Positions 1 to 8,145 of a stretch of DNA of 46,654 bases are shown one piece after another. The DNA is taken from positions 1-46,654 of the forward strand of contig NZ_LZZM01000185.1 of the NCBI RefSeq assembly GCF_002006345.1. The letters are read 5' to 3'. How positions within the stretch are numbered: position 1 is the stretch's first letter; every line of letters starts with the position of its first letter. Made by a program: the position numbers and the translations under genes. This DNA is from Clostridium puniceum. GTDB lineage: Bacteria; Bacillota; Clostridia; Clostridiales; Clostridiaceae. The notes below the pieces were generated by a model. The model had not been told where the DNA came from and did no database searches. It worked only from the letters and a program-made list of their open reading frames with translations.

Positions 1-168
1 ATATACTCCCAGGAAATTAACATCAATATCTCTATTCAAATATTAAATTTTCACTAGTTAGACTTTCACCATATAGACTTAAATATTCGTCTATGGATTT
101 AGTATTTTCAAATACGAGGAAATTATATTGTTGGACAATCTGTGGATAACTAATAAAATATAGATATT

Positions 169-771
169 ATGATGAAAGAGAAAATAACAGTAAAAGACAT
201 ATTAAATGATAACTATAATGATTTCAAAAATAAATATTGGAATAAGGTACTGAAATATATGCGAAAGCATATTGATGAAGCAGTAAGTAAGGCTTTAAAG
301 TGTAGTGATATTAAGTATGGATTTGCAGAATATAAGTGTGAAACATGTGGAGAGAGCACAAAAGTTCCATTTACATGTAAAAGTAAATTTTGTAATAGAT
401 GTGGTAGATTATATACAATGAAATGGGCTGAAAAACAAAGACAAAACATGATAAGAGTTGTACATCGACACAGTGTATTTACACTAGCGAAGGAACTAAG
501 AAATTATTTTTATTCTAAGAGAGAATTATTAAAAGAAAAGAATAAACAAAATGAAGTTAAGAAATCATGGAAACAAAGAATAATAGAGAGTTTTGAAAGA
601 AATCCATTATGATGCAATAAATGTGGAACTGAAAAATTTTTATGGAAAATATGGCATAAGGATTATGGGGTGATATATGATATAAGGGAAACGAGTAACA
701 GAAAGGATATATTATATGAACCAAAAAGAGATAAAGTACATAGAAAAGTTTTACAAATATTATTGATATAA
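169..771 (+). pseudogene. Decayed transposase with N-terminal zinc-binding domain (IS91/IS801-like)
   Basis: The first part reads as a transposase zinc-binding domain: paired cysteines at residues 57/60 and 75/78 and the typical stretch HRHSVFTLAKELRNYF at about 100-115. The intact family is several hundred residues long. Here the catalytic middle is missing and the sequence jumps to what looks like the C-terminal end (NEVKKSWKQRII). A TGA at 610-612 interrupts the frame, which then continues in phase as CNKCGTEKFLWKIWHKDYGV to a TAA at 769-771. The copy therefore carries an internal deletion plus a nonsense codon and should be inactive. No terminal repeats were recognised. Confidence 0.75.
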
Positions 772-889
772 ATGTAATTATAGTGAATTGGCTCCCGCGG
801 ACATCGTAGATGAGTTTGCTGATATGGATGAATATTGCGATGGAGAATACAGTTCAGAACAAGAATGTAAAAGGAAGGAATGCCAGTAA
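767..889 (+). other. Open frame without a start codon, probable gene remnant
   Basis: An acidic stretch (ELAPADIVDEFADMDEYC) runs open from just after a TGA to a TAA at 887-889 and overlaps the following small gene by one base. It has no good start codon. Base use here is a little richer in GC than the surroundings (for example ctcccgcggac). It is probably the 3' end of a lost mobile-element gene. Function unknown. Confidence 0.3.
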
Positions 890-990
890 TGGAGTGCCCT
901 AATTGTAATGCGGATTTTTATTATTCAGGAGAAACGAAAAGAGAAGAAGGCTCATATTGGATTGATGAAGATGAACCTTCTCAGTTTTAA
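889..990 (+). CDS. Small zinc-ribbon-like protein, 33 aa
   Basis: ATG at 889 follows an AAGGAAGGA ribosome site. The product starts MECPNCNADFYY, so it has one CxxC knuckle, and ends in acidic residues. A second metal-binding pair is not visible, so it may be half of a zinc ribbon. It overlaps the preceding remnant by one base (TAATG) and is followed directly by a terminator, which suggests it is the last gene of a degraded mobile segment. Function unknown. Confidence 0.4.
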   Translation: MECPNCNADFYYSGETKREEGSYWIDEDEPSQF

Positions 991-1008
991 AATTCACAAA
1001 ACTCATAG

Positions 1009-1028
1009 TCCCCGCTAGGGGATTTTTT
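1009..1028 (+). terminator. Rho-independent terminator
   Basis: Stem TCCCC/GGGGA with a GCTA loop, followed by six T. It closes the degraded segment on the left. Confidence 0.7.
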
Positions 1029-1217
1029 ATTGAGAAAGGTTGACATTAGGAGTACCCATTCTAGACATGATGTTTTCCCTAAATGAAATTTTAAGAATAC
1101 ATGATTTATAGAATATGTTACAATTTATATATAATAGTAAATTAGAGTTAAGTAAAAATTATTTGTATAACATGCAGATAAATAGTAATTTCGAGTACAG
1201 ATTATTTATATAATCTT

Positions 1218-1246
1218 CATTGCATTAAAATACACCTAATGCAATG
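1218..1246. promoter_or_regulatory. Perfect 10 bp inverted repeat before the AraC-methyltransferase gene
   Basis: CATTGCATTA and TAATGCAATG are separated by 9 bases, centred about 60 bp before the start codon, with no T-run after them. Position and symmetry fit an operator, perhaps for the regulator's own binding domain, or a leader hairpin. The binding role is inferred. Confidence 0.4.
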
Positions 1247-1292
1247 ATTGTTCCCTGAATTCTTGATATATTTGTAACGAGGAGGTGAGGTT

Positions 1293-2480
1293 ATGGATTG
1301 GCAGAAGTGCATGAACCAAGCACTTGATTATATTGAAAATAATCTATCTTGTGGTATTGATTATTATGTAGCGGCAAAGATCATGAACTGCTCGGAGTGG
1401 GAATTTCGCCGAATTTTTTCTTTCTTAGCTCAAATTCCATTGTCCGAATATATTCGTCGCAGGCGATTAGCTATGGCTGCAATAGATATTAAAAAGGGCG
1501 AAAAAATAATTGATGTTGCTATACGCTATGGATATGAATCTCAAGCAGCTTTTTCAAGAGCATTCAGTCGATTTCACGGAATAGCGCCATCTTTGGCTCG
1601 AGATGAGGGGGTGGCTCTAAAAACATTTCCACGCCTGACCTTTAAACTGATATTAATGGAGGGAAACGGTATGAAAAAGAATCCTAATCACAGAACTAAC
1701 ATTATAGGTGCTGGCGAAGTTGGTTATGCAATTTCGGTTGATATGGACAAGAACAACATTCATAAAACTAATAGTTCTTTTTGGGACACTAAGGGAAACG
1801 AGGTTATAGGTACAACTGCACTTCCTAAATATGGCGCATTTGTTTCGGAGGAAAAATGTCATCTTTTTGGGGATGTATCAGGGAAAAAGTTGTTAGAAAT
1901 AGGCTGCGGAACTGGACATTCTCTAAAATATCATGGAGATCACAAAGCTTCTGAACTATGGGGGATAGATATTTCTGAAAAGCAAATAGAAAAAGCTAGA
2001 AAATATTTATCATTGTATGGTTTTTCTGCAAAATTAATCTGTTCACCAATGGAAGAAGACTGTGGAATACCTGTAGATTATTTTGACTATGTTTATTCTA
2101 TTTACGGTGTGGGTTGGACTACTGATCTTGAAGGTACTTTTTGCAGGATTGCTTCTTACATAAAAAAAGAAGGTGTATTTATTTTCAGTTGGTCTCACCC
2201 AATACATAAATGCGTTGCTATCGAAAATGATTTGCTTTCTTTTAAAAAAAGTTATTTTGATGAATCTTGGTATTCTGTATCTCTTGAAGGAGGTGCAATA
2301 TCTTTATCGGATCGCAAACTATCAACTTATATAAATGCATTAACAAAAGCAGGATTTGTCATTGACGAAATGATTGAAGAATCTGACGATGAGATTATTC
2401 AATTATATAAAGATAGTGACTTTGCTAAAAAAGCAAAAATGCTTCCTGTAACATTTGTAATCAAAGCAAGAAAATTATAG
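1293..2480 (+). CDS. AraC-type HTH domain fused to a SAM-dependent methyltransferase
   Basis: 395 aa. Residues about 5-105 are a double helix-turn-helix of the AraC/XylS type (SEYIRRRRLAMAAIDI, then IDVAIRYGYESQAAFSRAF). In relatives this is usually followed by a GyrI-like effector-binding domain; the lead-in to that domain is still visible (LKTFPRLTFKLILM, about 109-122). Instead, a class I methyltransferase follows, with motif I LLEIGCGTG at 200-208 and the acidic residue after beta-2 in ELWGIDIS. An ATG at 1671 (codon 127) is preceded by GGAGGG, so a free methyltransferase could be made from the same message. Start 1293 has a clear GAGGAGGTGAGG site. The methylated substrate is unknown; small-molecule or antibiotic modification is possible. 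Confidence 0.8.
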   Translation: MDWQKCMNQALDYIENNLSCGIDYYVAAKIMNCSEWEFRRIFSFLAQIPLSEYIRRRRLAMAAIDIKKGEKIIDVAIRYGYESQAAFSRAFSRFHGIAPSLARDEGVALKTFPRLTFKLILMEGNGMKKNPNHRTNIIGAGEVGYAISVDMDKNNIHKTNSSFWDTKGNEVIGTTALPKYGAFVSEEKCHLFGDVSGKKLLEIGCGTGHSLKYHGDHKASELWGIDISEKQIEKARKYLSLYGFSAKLICSPMEEDCGIPVDYFDYVYSIYGVGWTTDLEGTFCRIASYIKKEGVFIFSWSHPIHKCVAIENDLLSFKKSYFDESWYSVSLEGGAISLSDRKLSTYINALTKAGFVIDEMIEESDDEIIQLYKDSDFAKKAKMLPVTFVIKARKL

Positions 2481-2633
2481 CAATTAAAAATTATTATTTT
2501 TTTACATTTAATGAAATGCGTTTCCTGCTATAGTATATGAGCATAATTCGAAGTATGACAAATTCTAATTTGTGCAGATATTTGGAATATAATTTATTAT
2601 ACAATTTTCTTTAATTGTATAACAACCAATAAG

Positions 2634-2665
2634 ACACATTATTCTAAGTGAATAATGTGTTTTTT
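2634..2665 (+). terminator. Rho-independent terminator after the AraC-methyltransferase gene
   Basis: Perfect 10 bp stem ACACATTATT/AATAATGTGT, 7-base loop, then TTTTT. A second perfect 10 bp inverted repeat without a T-run lies just before it (2597-2622). Confidence 0.8.
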
Positions 2666-3396
2666 ATGTGAAAAATTATCTGAAATTTTAAGAAATGAGG
2701 CGGGAGGTTCTGGTAATATTATCAAAAAGTGTTACAATAATAAGTAAAAATTTAACTCATAAGGAATACAAAGCAAGGGAGCGCAAGAAGAAAAATTGAA
2801 GGGTTAGACGATAAATTAAAACCACCGACCTTTATTAATTTAGCTCAAAAAAAATAGTGCCTCACTATTAAAAGTATTAGCAGGACGGCGTAGGGAATAA
2901 TGATATTTAGGCAACTGAGTTATATCCATTATTTAGATGTTTTGAATGGTCTAACAAATCAGTCTGCCTATTATAAAGTTTATCTAATGAATTTATATCA
3001 ACGCTTGTAATTTTACTTAAAAACTTAATTCAAATTCAAAGTTCTCAACTAAATCTATTAATAACTATCTTAATGTACGAGGGTCACTTTTAATTTGTAA
3101 CATAATCTCCTTTATTACTAGAAGTTAATACTAAATTATATTAACTTATAACCATTCCTACAAAACTAAAACATTTATGTAATAATTTTAAATGGAAATG
3201 AATATATTTTACATTATAAACTTGCAATGTAAATACTGCCTACTTTATATAAAAATAAATATTTACTTTTCTAATGCATGAGTTATAATTTAATTGTTAA
3301 TTAAGATATATTATGTAAATAAATGCTATTATAATTTGATTGTTATGATAGGTTTGATTTTATTATAAATGGCAGTGTAAAACATCTAAAAGTAGC
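2666..3396. other. Gene-poor 730 bp stretch with possible remnants
   Basis: No intact gene seen. A plus-strand open piece near 2775-2860 ends with IEGLDDKLKPPTFINLAQ and a stop; a minus-strand piece near 2910-3020 reads SLDKLYNRQTDLLDHSKHL. Neither has a start codon or a recognised family, so both are treated as possible fragments. GTGTTACAAT near 2733 resembles the extended -10 of the peptide promoters described below, but nothing obvious follows it. The right end must hold the promoter of the next regulator. Confidence 0.4.
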
Positions 3397-4797
3397 ATGA
3401 AAGCACATTTCGTTTCTAGTCAATTTTTAGTAAGATTAAAGATAGAATATTTATTTTCAAATGATAAAAATATAAAAGAGAGAGGGGAAATAACAATTTT
3501 TGATAATGAAATTTTATCACCAAATGAAAAATTAAAAAGTATTAGAAATCTTATAGGAGCAACTCAAGAAGAAATTGCTGAGAGAGTTTGTACAAAATAT
3601 TTAATTAGTCAAATTGAAAATCATAAGAAAAAATTGAATTATAAATTAGCACTTGGACTTGCTAAAAATTTGAATAAAATTGTAAAAATAAAAAAAATAG
3701 ATATTTTAGAAATTACAGCTGATAAATTAATTGAAAATGAAGATATTCAGGCAAATTATTTATTTAAGAAGAATATAATAGATGGATTAAAAAAGATTAA
3801 AGAAATTAATGAACTTGAAGAAAAGTTGAGTGAGGGAGAAAGCCTGATAAGAAAATATAATATTGAAGATAGCATGAAAGTTGATATGTATAAGCTTGCG
3901 GCTAATATTTATTATTTAAAAGAAAAGTATACCCAAAGTGATGAAATGTGTAGGTATGGATTAAAAATATGTCTTAACACAACAAATACTTTAGAAGAAG
4001 CAAGCTTATATATAAGTAAGTCTCGCAATAATATGGCTAGAAAGAATTATATTGTCGCATTAGAGCAACTAGATTATGCATTAAAGCTAAATAATGATAT
4101 AAATAAAAATGAGATTCTTCAACGAGTATTTTTTAATAAAGCACTTATATATACTTATATGAATATATACGATAAAGTTCTAAAATACTTAACAATATTA
4201 ATAGATAAATTTGAATTGAAAGAGAAGCAGTTACTTGATGTGAAAATGTTGCATGCAAATTGCTTAACTGAACAAGATAAACTTGAAGAAGCTAGAAATG
4301 AATACATTGAAATATTAGAGCCTGCAATGAAATTTAATGATAAAGACCTGCTGGCTATGACTTACAGGAATTTATCCGAAGTATATTTGAAACAAAAAAA
4401 ATATAAAGATGCAGTAATAGCTATAGAGAAGTCACTAGATTATAACAATGGTAACTGGTATCTAGCTGAAAATCTGTATTTTGCGTCAAAAGTATTTAAA
4501 AATATGAATAAAGATGTTGAAACATATCTTTTAAGAGCACTAAAAACATGGGAAAAAAATAATGCAGAGAATGCAGATATAATTGAAAAAATAATTTATG
4601 AGCTAGTTTTAGTTTATATTAAAAGAGAAGACGAAAAGAATATAATGCTAATGACAAAAAAAGTAGAAGAGTTAAATATAGACTTTTGTTTAATTTATGC
4701 GGAACTTGTAAAGTACTATAGATATCGGAATGAAGAAAAAAGTATATATTATAATGATAAATCAATTGAAAAAATGAAAAAGATTAAAAAAATCTAA
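3397..4797 (+). CDS. XRE-family regulator with TPR repeats, RRNPP type (system 1)
   Basis: An N-terminal XRE helix-turn-helix (about residues 44-95, LKSIRNLIGATQEEIAERVC) is followed by some 330 residues of helical TPR-like repeats. This is the build of RRNPP peptide receptors (PlcR, NprR, Rgg relatives), which bind an imported peptide in the TPR part and switch DNA binding. It aligns end to end with the regulator at 6752-8053. The ATG at 3397 gives 466 aa, but the homologous start in the second copy corresponds to the ATT at 3496, which follows AGAGGGGAAATAACA and would give 433 aa, exactly the length of the second copy. In copy 2 the region matching 3397-3495 contains stops, so the extra 33 residues may be untranslated. 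A secreted peptide gene follows at 4891. Confidence 0.8.
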   Translation: MKAHFVSSQFLVRLKIEYLFSNDKNIKERGEITIFDNEILSPNEKLKSIRNLIGATQEEIAERVCTKYLISQIENHKKKLNYKLALGLAKNLNKIVKIKKIDILEITADKLIENEDIQANYLFKKNIIDGLKKIKEINELEEKLSEGESLIRKYNIEDSMKVDMYKLAANIYYLKEKYTQSDEMCRYGLKICLNTTNTLEEASLYISKSRNNMARKNYIVALEQLDYALKLNNDINKNEILQRVFFNKALIYTYMNIYDKVLKYLTILIDKFELKEKQLLDVKMLHANCLTEQDKLEEARNEYIEILEPAMKFNDKDLLAMTYRNLSEVYLKQKKYKDAVIAIEKSLDYNNGNWYLAENLYFASKVFKNMNKDVETYLLRALKTWEKNNAENADIIEKIIYELVLVYIKREDEKNIMLMTKKVEELNIDFCLIYAELVKYYRYRNEEKSIYYNDKSIEKMKKIKKI

Positions 4798-4810
4798 AAA
4801 AAGTTTTTTT

Positions 4811-4839
4811 AATCGCAAGTTTCAATATAATGTTACAAT
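4811..4839 (+). promoter_or_regulatory. Promoter of peptide gene 1 with conserved non-consensus -35
   Basis: Extended -10 TGTTACAAT (4831-4839). The -35 position, 17 bp upstream of TACAAT, is AATCGC (4811-4816), unlike TTGACA. The same AATCGCAA, 12-base gap, TGTTACAAT arrangement precedes the second peptide gene. A conserved but poor -35 suggests activation by a bound regulator, most simply the neighbouring XRE/TPR protein. Activation is inferred. Confidence 0.55.
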
Positions 4840-4890
4840 GTTGATGATAATAAATGTAAAAAAAGTAAACATAAAAGGAAGGTGTATTTT

Positions 4891-5049
4891 ATGAAAAAAA
4901 TCTTAATAGCAGTAATAGCAACATCAATGCTATTAACAAATGCTGCATTTGCAGCATCAAAAACCACAAATAATGATACTAGCAAAAACAAATCGCTGTC
5001 TAGTGCAAGCCAATTTCAGTTACAAATTAATAATCCAGGCGGATGGTAA
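4891..5049 (+). CDS. Secreted signalling pro-peptide, 52 aa (system 1)
   Basis: Starts MKKILIAVIATSMLL, a basic tip plus hydrophobic core, then AFAA, a good signal-peptidase site near residue 21-22. A polar spacer follows and the protein ends QINNPGGW. This is the layout of RRNPP pro-peptides: Sec export, cleavage, and re-import of a short C-terminal piece by an oligopeptide permease. The ribosome site is AAGGAAGGTG. The gene lies 93 bp after the regulator with its own promoter and ends at a strong terminator. The mature peptide cannot be read from sequence alone; the last 5-10 residues are the likely signal. Confidence 0.75.
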   Translation: MKKILIAVIATSMLLTNAAFAASKTTNNDTSKNKSLSSASQFQLQINNPGGW

Positions 5050-5105
5050 AGTAATAAATAGAAATTGAAAAGAAGTATTGAAAAATGTAATAACAAAAAT
5101 TAAAG

Positions 5106-5144
5106 AAGTTGACCAAATTCAATAAAAATTTGGTCAACTTTTTT
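5106..5144 (+). terminator. Terminator after peptide gene 1
   Basis: Perfect 14 bp stem AAGTTGACCAAATT/AATTTGGTCAACTT, 7-base loop, T-run. It separates the peptide gene from the Spo0E-like gene. Confidence 0.85.
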
Positions 5145-5338
5145 GAATTTGTAAAATAAGGGAAATGGCTATATAATTTATTTCGTGGTAAGCATTAAAA
5201 ATAAATAAGTAGATAATATTAATAGAGAAGGCTGAAACTCGTTGTTGTATTAATAAGAACACCAGGTTGTGTTTGAAAGAAATCTATAGTAACTTACAGT
5301 TATTTTACACTGCTATTAGAGAAATGGAGGAATTAAAG

Positions 5339-5518
5339 TTGAAAAATAATGAAGCCATTTCTCAGCTTAACCAAGCTATGGAAAAAGCGAGGGCAGATTT
5401 GTACAAGGCCATTGAAATATATGGGAGGAGTTCTAATGAGGTGGTAATTGCCAGTCAAAAATTAGATGAATTGATTGTTAATGCATACAAAGAGCAACTT
5501 AATACAAACAATAAATAA
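5339..5518 (+). CDS. Spo0E-like aspartyl-phosphate phosphatase (copy 1)
   Basis: Small helical-hairpin protein with the Spo0E-family signature SQKLDELI near its C-terminus, preceded by LYKAIEIYGRSSNEVV. Spo0E proteins dephosphorylate Spo0A~P and hold back sporulation; in solventogenic clostridia Spo0A also controls solvent genes. GGAGG at 5326-5330 lies 8 bases before a TTG at 5339, giving 59 aa. An ATG at 5324 is possible but poorly spaced from any ribosome site. The gene sits next to a peptide-signalling pair, and the arrangement repeats at 8595. A link between the peptide signal and Spo0A is inferred from position only. Confidence 0.7.
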   Translation: MKNNEAISQLNQAMEKARADLYKAIEIYGRSSNEVVIASQKLDELIVNAYKEQLNTNNK

Positions 5519-5542
5519 TATTTATAGAAAGGCGTGGATTAG

Positions 5543-5728
5543 GTGATAATTAAGGAATCAATCGAAATATTTAGGGAAGATACTTCAATGGAAAAATTTA
5601 AAAAAGAAATTAAATTATTAAAAAGTGCTGGATACAAAGTATATGAGCAGCACGAGAACTATGTGTGTGTTTACCAAACTGCAACGGTAATAGATTCGAA
5701 TTTAATTGTTAATAAAAAGAGTAAATAA
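5543..5728 (+). CDS. Small cassette tail protein, 61 aa
   Basis: Lies 24 bp after the Spo0E-like gene. GTG at 5543 follows GAAAGGCGTGG; an ATG at 5589 is an alternative. It is a charged small protein (EKFKKEIKLLKSAGYKVYEQ) without membrane segments or a recognised domain. A truncated copy occupies the same place in the second cassette (8799-8855), which shows it belongs to the duplicated unit. Function unknown. Confidence 0.5.
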   Translation: MIIKESIEIFREDTSMEKFKKEIKLLKSAGYKVYEQHENYVCVYQTATVIDSNLIVNKKSK

Positions 5729-6141
5729 AAAACCGACAGTAACATAAAGTCACCTATGGATATTGCCGCATTGTTTGTGATGTTAAGTGCATTAATATTA
5801 TAATATAAAATACAAAAAAGCGTTAAATACAATAGTATAAATACGAGGTAAAACTTAGTTTTACAAAGGTTATAAAAAATACACGGTGCTTAGTCTCCGA
5901 AATTAGTTCAAATATATTGACTTTAAGTGAATTTGTTAATTTATTTACTACTGGCGGTTTCTATAGATTAGGGATTATAATTGACTGTAGCGCGCAAGGG
6001 ATAAATGATAATAAAAGCATATGAATTGAAATGCAGAATAAATGCAATGAGCTAAAAATTTCTTTAGGCTCATATTTCTAAATACAAAAAATAACTATTT
6101 ATGGTATAATAACCTTAATTTAAATATGTTGGAGGGAAAAA
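5729..6141. other. Non-coding 413 bp between cassette 1 and the next gene
   Basis: No supported gene. Holds a 7 bp hairpin GTAAAAC-TTA-GTTTTAC at 5848-5864 and an imperfect stem around ATGAGC/GCTCAT at about 6047-6075. A 15-codon open frame at 5756 (MDIAALFVMLSALIL) has no ribosome site. Confidence 0.4.
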
Positions 6142-6354
6142 ATGAACAAGAGTGTCAGATTAATTTACTGTATTTTTGGAAGCATTATACTTGTATTACT
6201 AAGCCATCCAATTCCACATGATGTAATAAACGGAATATTTTTTGTAGGGACTGAATTAAGTGTATTAACCGATTTTGTTTCAGCTATAGGTGTCATATTA
6301 ACTGCAATTTTTGCTGTAATGTTGATAAAAGAGAATTGTACATCTAAAAAATAA
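6142..6354 (+). CDS. Small membrane protein, 70 aa
   Basis: ATG at 6142 follows GGAGGG. Two hydrophobic segments: about residues 5-22 (LIYCIFGSIILVLL) and 42-64 (TDFVSAIGVILTAIFAVMLI), with a charged tail. No known family recognised. Its stop abuts the ATG of the interrupted gene at 6355 (TAAATG), so the two were probably co-translated. Such a pair could be a small secreted peptide and its membrane immunity partner, but that is a guess. Confidence 0.55.
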   Translation: MNKSVRLIYCIFGSIILVLLSHPIPHDVINGIFFVGTELSVLTDFVSAIGVILTAIFAVMLIKENCTSKK

Positions 6355-6564
6355 ATGAAAATATTACAATTCTTGGGGTCAAACGATGAAATTAGAGCAA
6401 GAGGGGACTTTTACAATAATGGTACAACCACGGCAACAGCGGCAACAGGCGGAGCAGCATTCTGAGTTGGTCAAGGTGTGACAGTATCATTTCAAGTTAG
6501 TGTAGTTTCAACCAATTATAAATACTGTTATAAAACATGTAGATTAAACCCATTTAACTATTAA
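6355..6564 (+). pseudogene. Interrupted small gene with a two-cysteine C-terminus
   Basis: ATG at 6355 reads 36 codons, including a Thr/Ala/Gly-rich run (NNGTTTATAATGGAAF), to a TGA at 6463-6465. It continues in frame as VGQGVTVSFQVSVV, then KYCYKTCRLNPFNY and TAA at 6562-6564. A single TGG-to-TGA change would explain the break. The start directly follows the stop of 6142-6354. Size, small-residue-rich middle and paired cysteines recall small bacteriocin-like peptides, but no family is recognised. Selenocysteine decoding was considered and not supported. Confidence 0.45.
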
Positions 6565-6660
6565 TAAATTACTTATTATATAAATAACAACTTAAAACGT
6601 TTAAAAAATAGCATGAAAGTGCATTTAGTTTTTAGTCTATTTTTAGTAATATAGAGTTAG

Positions 6661-6721
6661 AGAGTTTATTTTTATAATAAAATAAACTCTGCAATGGTTG
6701 ATTGGAATTATGACATTGCAG
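6661..6721 (+). promoter_or_regulatory. Two adjacent hairpins in the leader of regulator 2
   Basis: A perfect 12 bp stem AGAGTTTATTTT/AAAATAAACTCT (6661-6672, 6679-6690) runs into an 8 bp inverted repeat CTGCAATG/CATTGCAG (6689-6696, 6714-6721). They lie 31 bp before the start codon. The first copy has no obvious counterpart. They may act as operators or as a leader structure; role unproven. Confidence 0.45.
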
Positions 6722-6751
6722 ATTTAAAATAGAGGGGCGGGGCTAATAACA

Positions 6752-8053
6752 ATGTTTGACAATGAAATAATTTCCCAAGGTGAAAGATTAAAGAGACTTA
6801 GAGAGATGTACCATATAACACAAGATGAGATTACACAGGGGATATGCTCAAGAACTAATTTAAGTAAAATTGAAAATAACAATCAAAATCTTAGTTTCAA
6901 ATTAGCTATTGGATTTGCAAATAGATTTAATGAAATTATAAAAAAAAGGGGATTAGATATTAAATCTATTACAGCAGATTTTTTAGTGAAAGATGAAAAT
7001 GAACAAGCAAATTATATTTTTGTAAAGATTTTAAAAAAATTAAAAGAAGTAGAAACGATAGATTTATTTGACCAAAAGTTGAGAGAAGCCGAAGAGCTAA
7101 TTCAAAAGTATAACATTGAAGATAGTAGAAAGATAGAGTTGTATAAAATTATAGCTGATATTTATTATAATAAATATCAATATACTAAGAGTAATGAAAT
7201 GTGTAACAATGGATTAAAAATATGCATTAATTCGAACAATGTTAAAGAAGAAGTGAATTTTTATATATATAAATCTAGAAATAGTATAAAAACTTTTCAT
7301 TATAATGAAGCTTTAAAAGATCTAGATTATGCAGAGCGATTAAATAATAATACATACAATTCTGATCTTTCTGAAATGATACTTTACCACAAAGGGCTGA
7401 CATATAAAAAAATGTGTAAGTATGATAATGCTTTAAAATATTTTAAGATTTTAATAGAAAAACCAGCAAAAAACCAAAATTTATTAATAAAGGCGAAAAT
7501 GGTATATGCAAATTGTCTAATGGATCAGTATATAAAATTTGAAGAAGCTCAAAAAGAATATTTTGAAATATTAAATTTATCAATTGAAGCTGATAACAAA
7601 GATTTCATAGCATTAACTTATAAAAATTTATCTGAGTTGTATTTTAATGAAAAAAAGTACAAAGAATCAGCAAAATATATAGAATATGCATTATTATATA
7701 CTCCAAGAAATGAATATCTTAACGAGATCTACTATTTTGCAGCGAAAATTTATCAAAATCTAAATGAAGATTTTGAAGATTATCTTTTATGTGCATTAGA
7801 GATATGTGAACAAAAAGATAGAGAAAATTTAAAATTAATTGAAAAAATACTTTATGAATTAGTACTTGTTTACTCAAAAAGAAAAGATGATGAAAATATA
7901 ATGATAATGGCAGATAAAGTAGAAGCGTTAAATATAGACCACGATTTGATTTATCCCCAAATTGCACATTATTATAAAGGTCGAAATGAAGAAAAATGCA
8001 ACTATTTTTTAGAAAAATCTATTGAAAAGTCAAAACGAATTAAAAATATTTAA
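6752..8053 (+). CDS. XRE-family regulator with TPR repeats, RRNPP type (system 2)
   Basis: 433 aa. The HTH is at about residues 10-62 (LKRLREMYHITQDEITQGIC), followed by TPR-like helical repeats to the C-terminus. Paralogue of the protein at 3397-4797 along its whole length, including the closing SIEKxKxIK. Start ATG at 6752 follows GAGGGGCGGGG. As in system 1, a secreted pro-peptide gene follows after a short gap with a promoter of the same unusual form. The likely role is cytoplasmic receptor for the re-imported peptide and transcription factor for the peptide gene and other targets. Confidence 0.8.
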   Translation: MFDNEIISQGERLKRLREMYHITQDEITQGICSRTNLSKIENNNQNLSFKLAIGFANRFNEIIKKRGLDIKSITADFLVKDENEQANYIFVKILKKLKEVETIDLFDQKLREAEELIQKYNIEDSRKIELYKIIADIYYNKYQYTKSNEMCNNGLKICINSNNVKEEVNFYIYKSRNSIKTFHYNEALKDLDYAERLNNNTYNSDLSEMILYHKGLTYKKMCKYDNALKYFKILIEKPAKNQNLLIKAKMVYANCLMDQYIKFEEAQKEYFEILNLSIEADNKDFIALTYKNLSELYFNEKKYKESAKYIEYALLYTPRNEYLNEIYYFAAKIYQNLNEDFEDYLLCALEICEQKDRENLKLIEKILYELVLVYSKRKDDENIMIMADKVEALNIDHDLIYPQIAHYYKGRNEEKCNYFLEKSIEKSKRIKNI

Positions 8054-8067
8054 AAAATTTTTTTTTT

Positions 8068-8096
8068 AATCGCAATTTCCATTATTATGTTACAAT
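8068..8096 (+). promoter_or_regulatory. Promoter of peptide gene 2 with conserved non-consensus -35
   Basis: Extended -10 TGTTACAAT (8088-8096) and AATCGC at the -35 position (8068-8073), with the same spacing as at 4811-4839. The leader then holds a GTGAGT/ACTCAC inverted repeat (8098-8103, 8120-8125). Confidence 0.55.
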
Positions 8097-8145
8097 GGTG
8101 AGTGAAACAATGTCGATAAACTCACTATATGAAGGAGGTGAATTT

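Noticed and set aside
2910..3020. Minus-strand fragment SLDKLYNRQTDLLDHSKHL as a gene
   Set aside because: About 40 codons between stops, no start codon and no family match recognised; kept only as a possible remnant.
5756..5803. 15-codon hydrophobic frame MDIAALFVMLSALIL
   Set aside because: No ribosome site and too short to judge.
6463..6465. In-frame TGA as selenocysteine or tryptophan
   Set aside because: No convincing SECIS hairpin follows, and other genes in the window use TGA as a normal stop and TGG for Trp.
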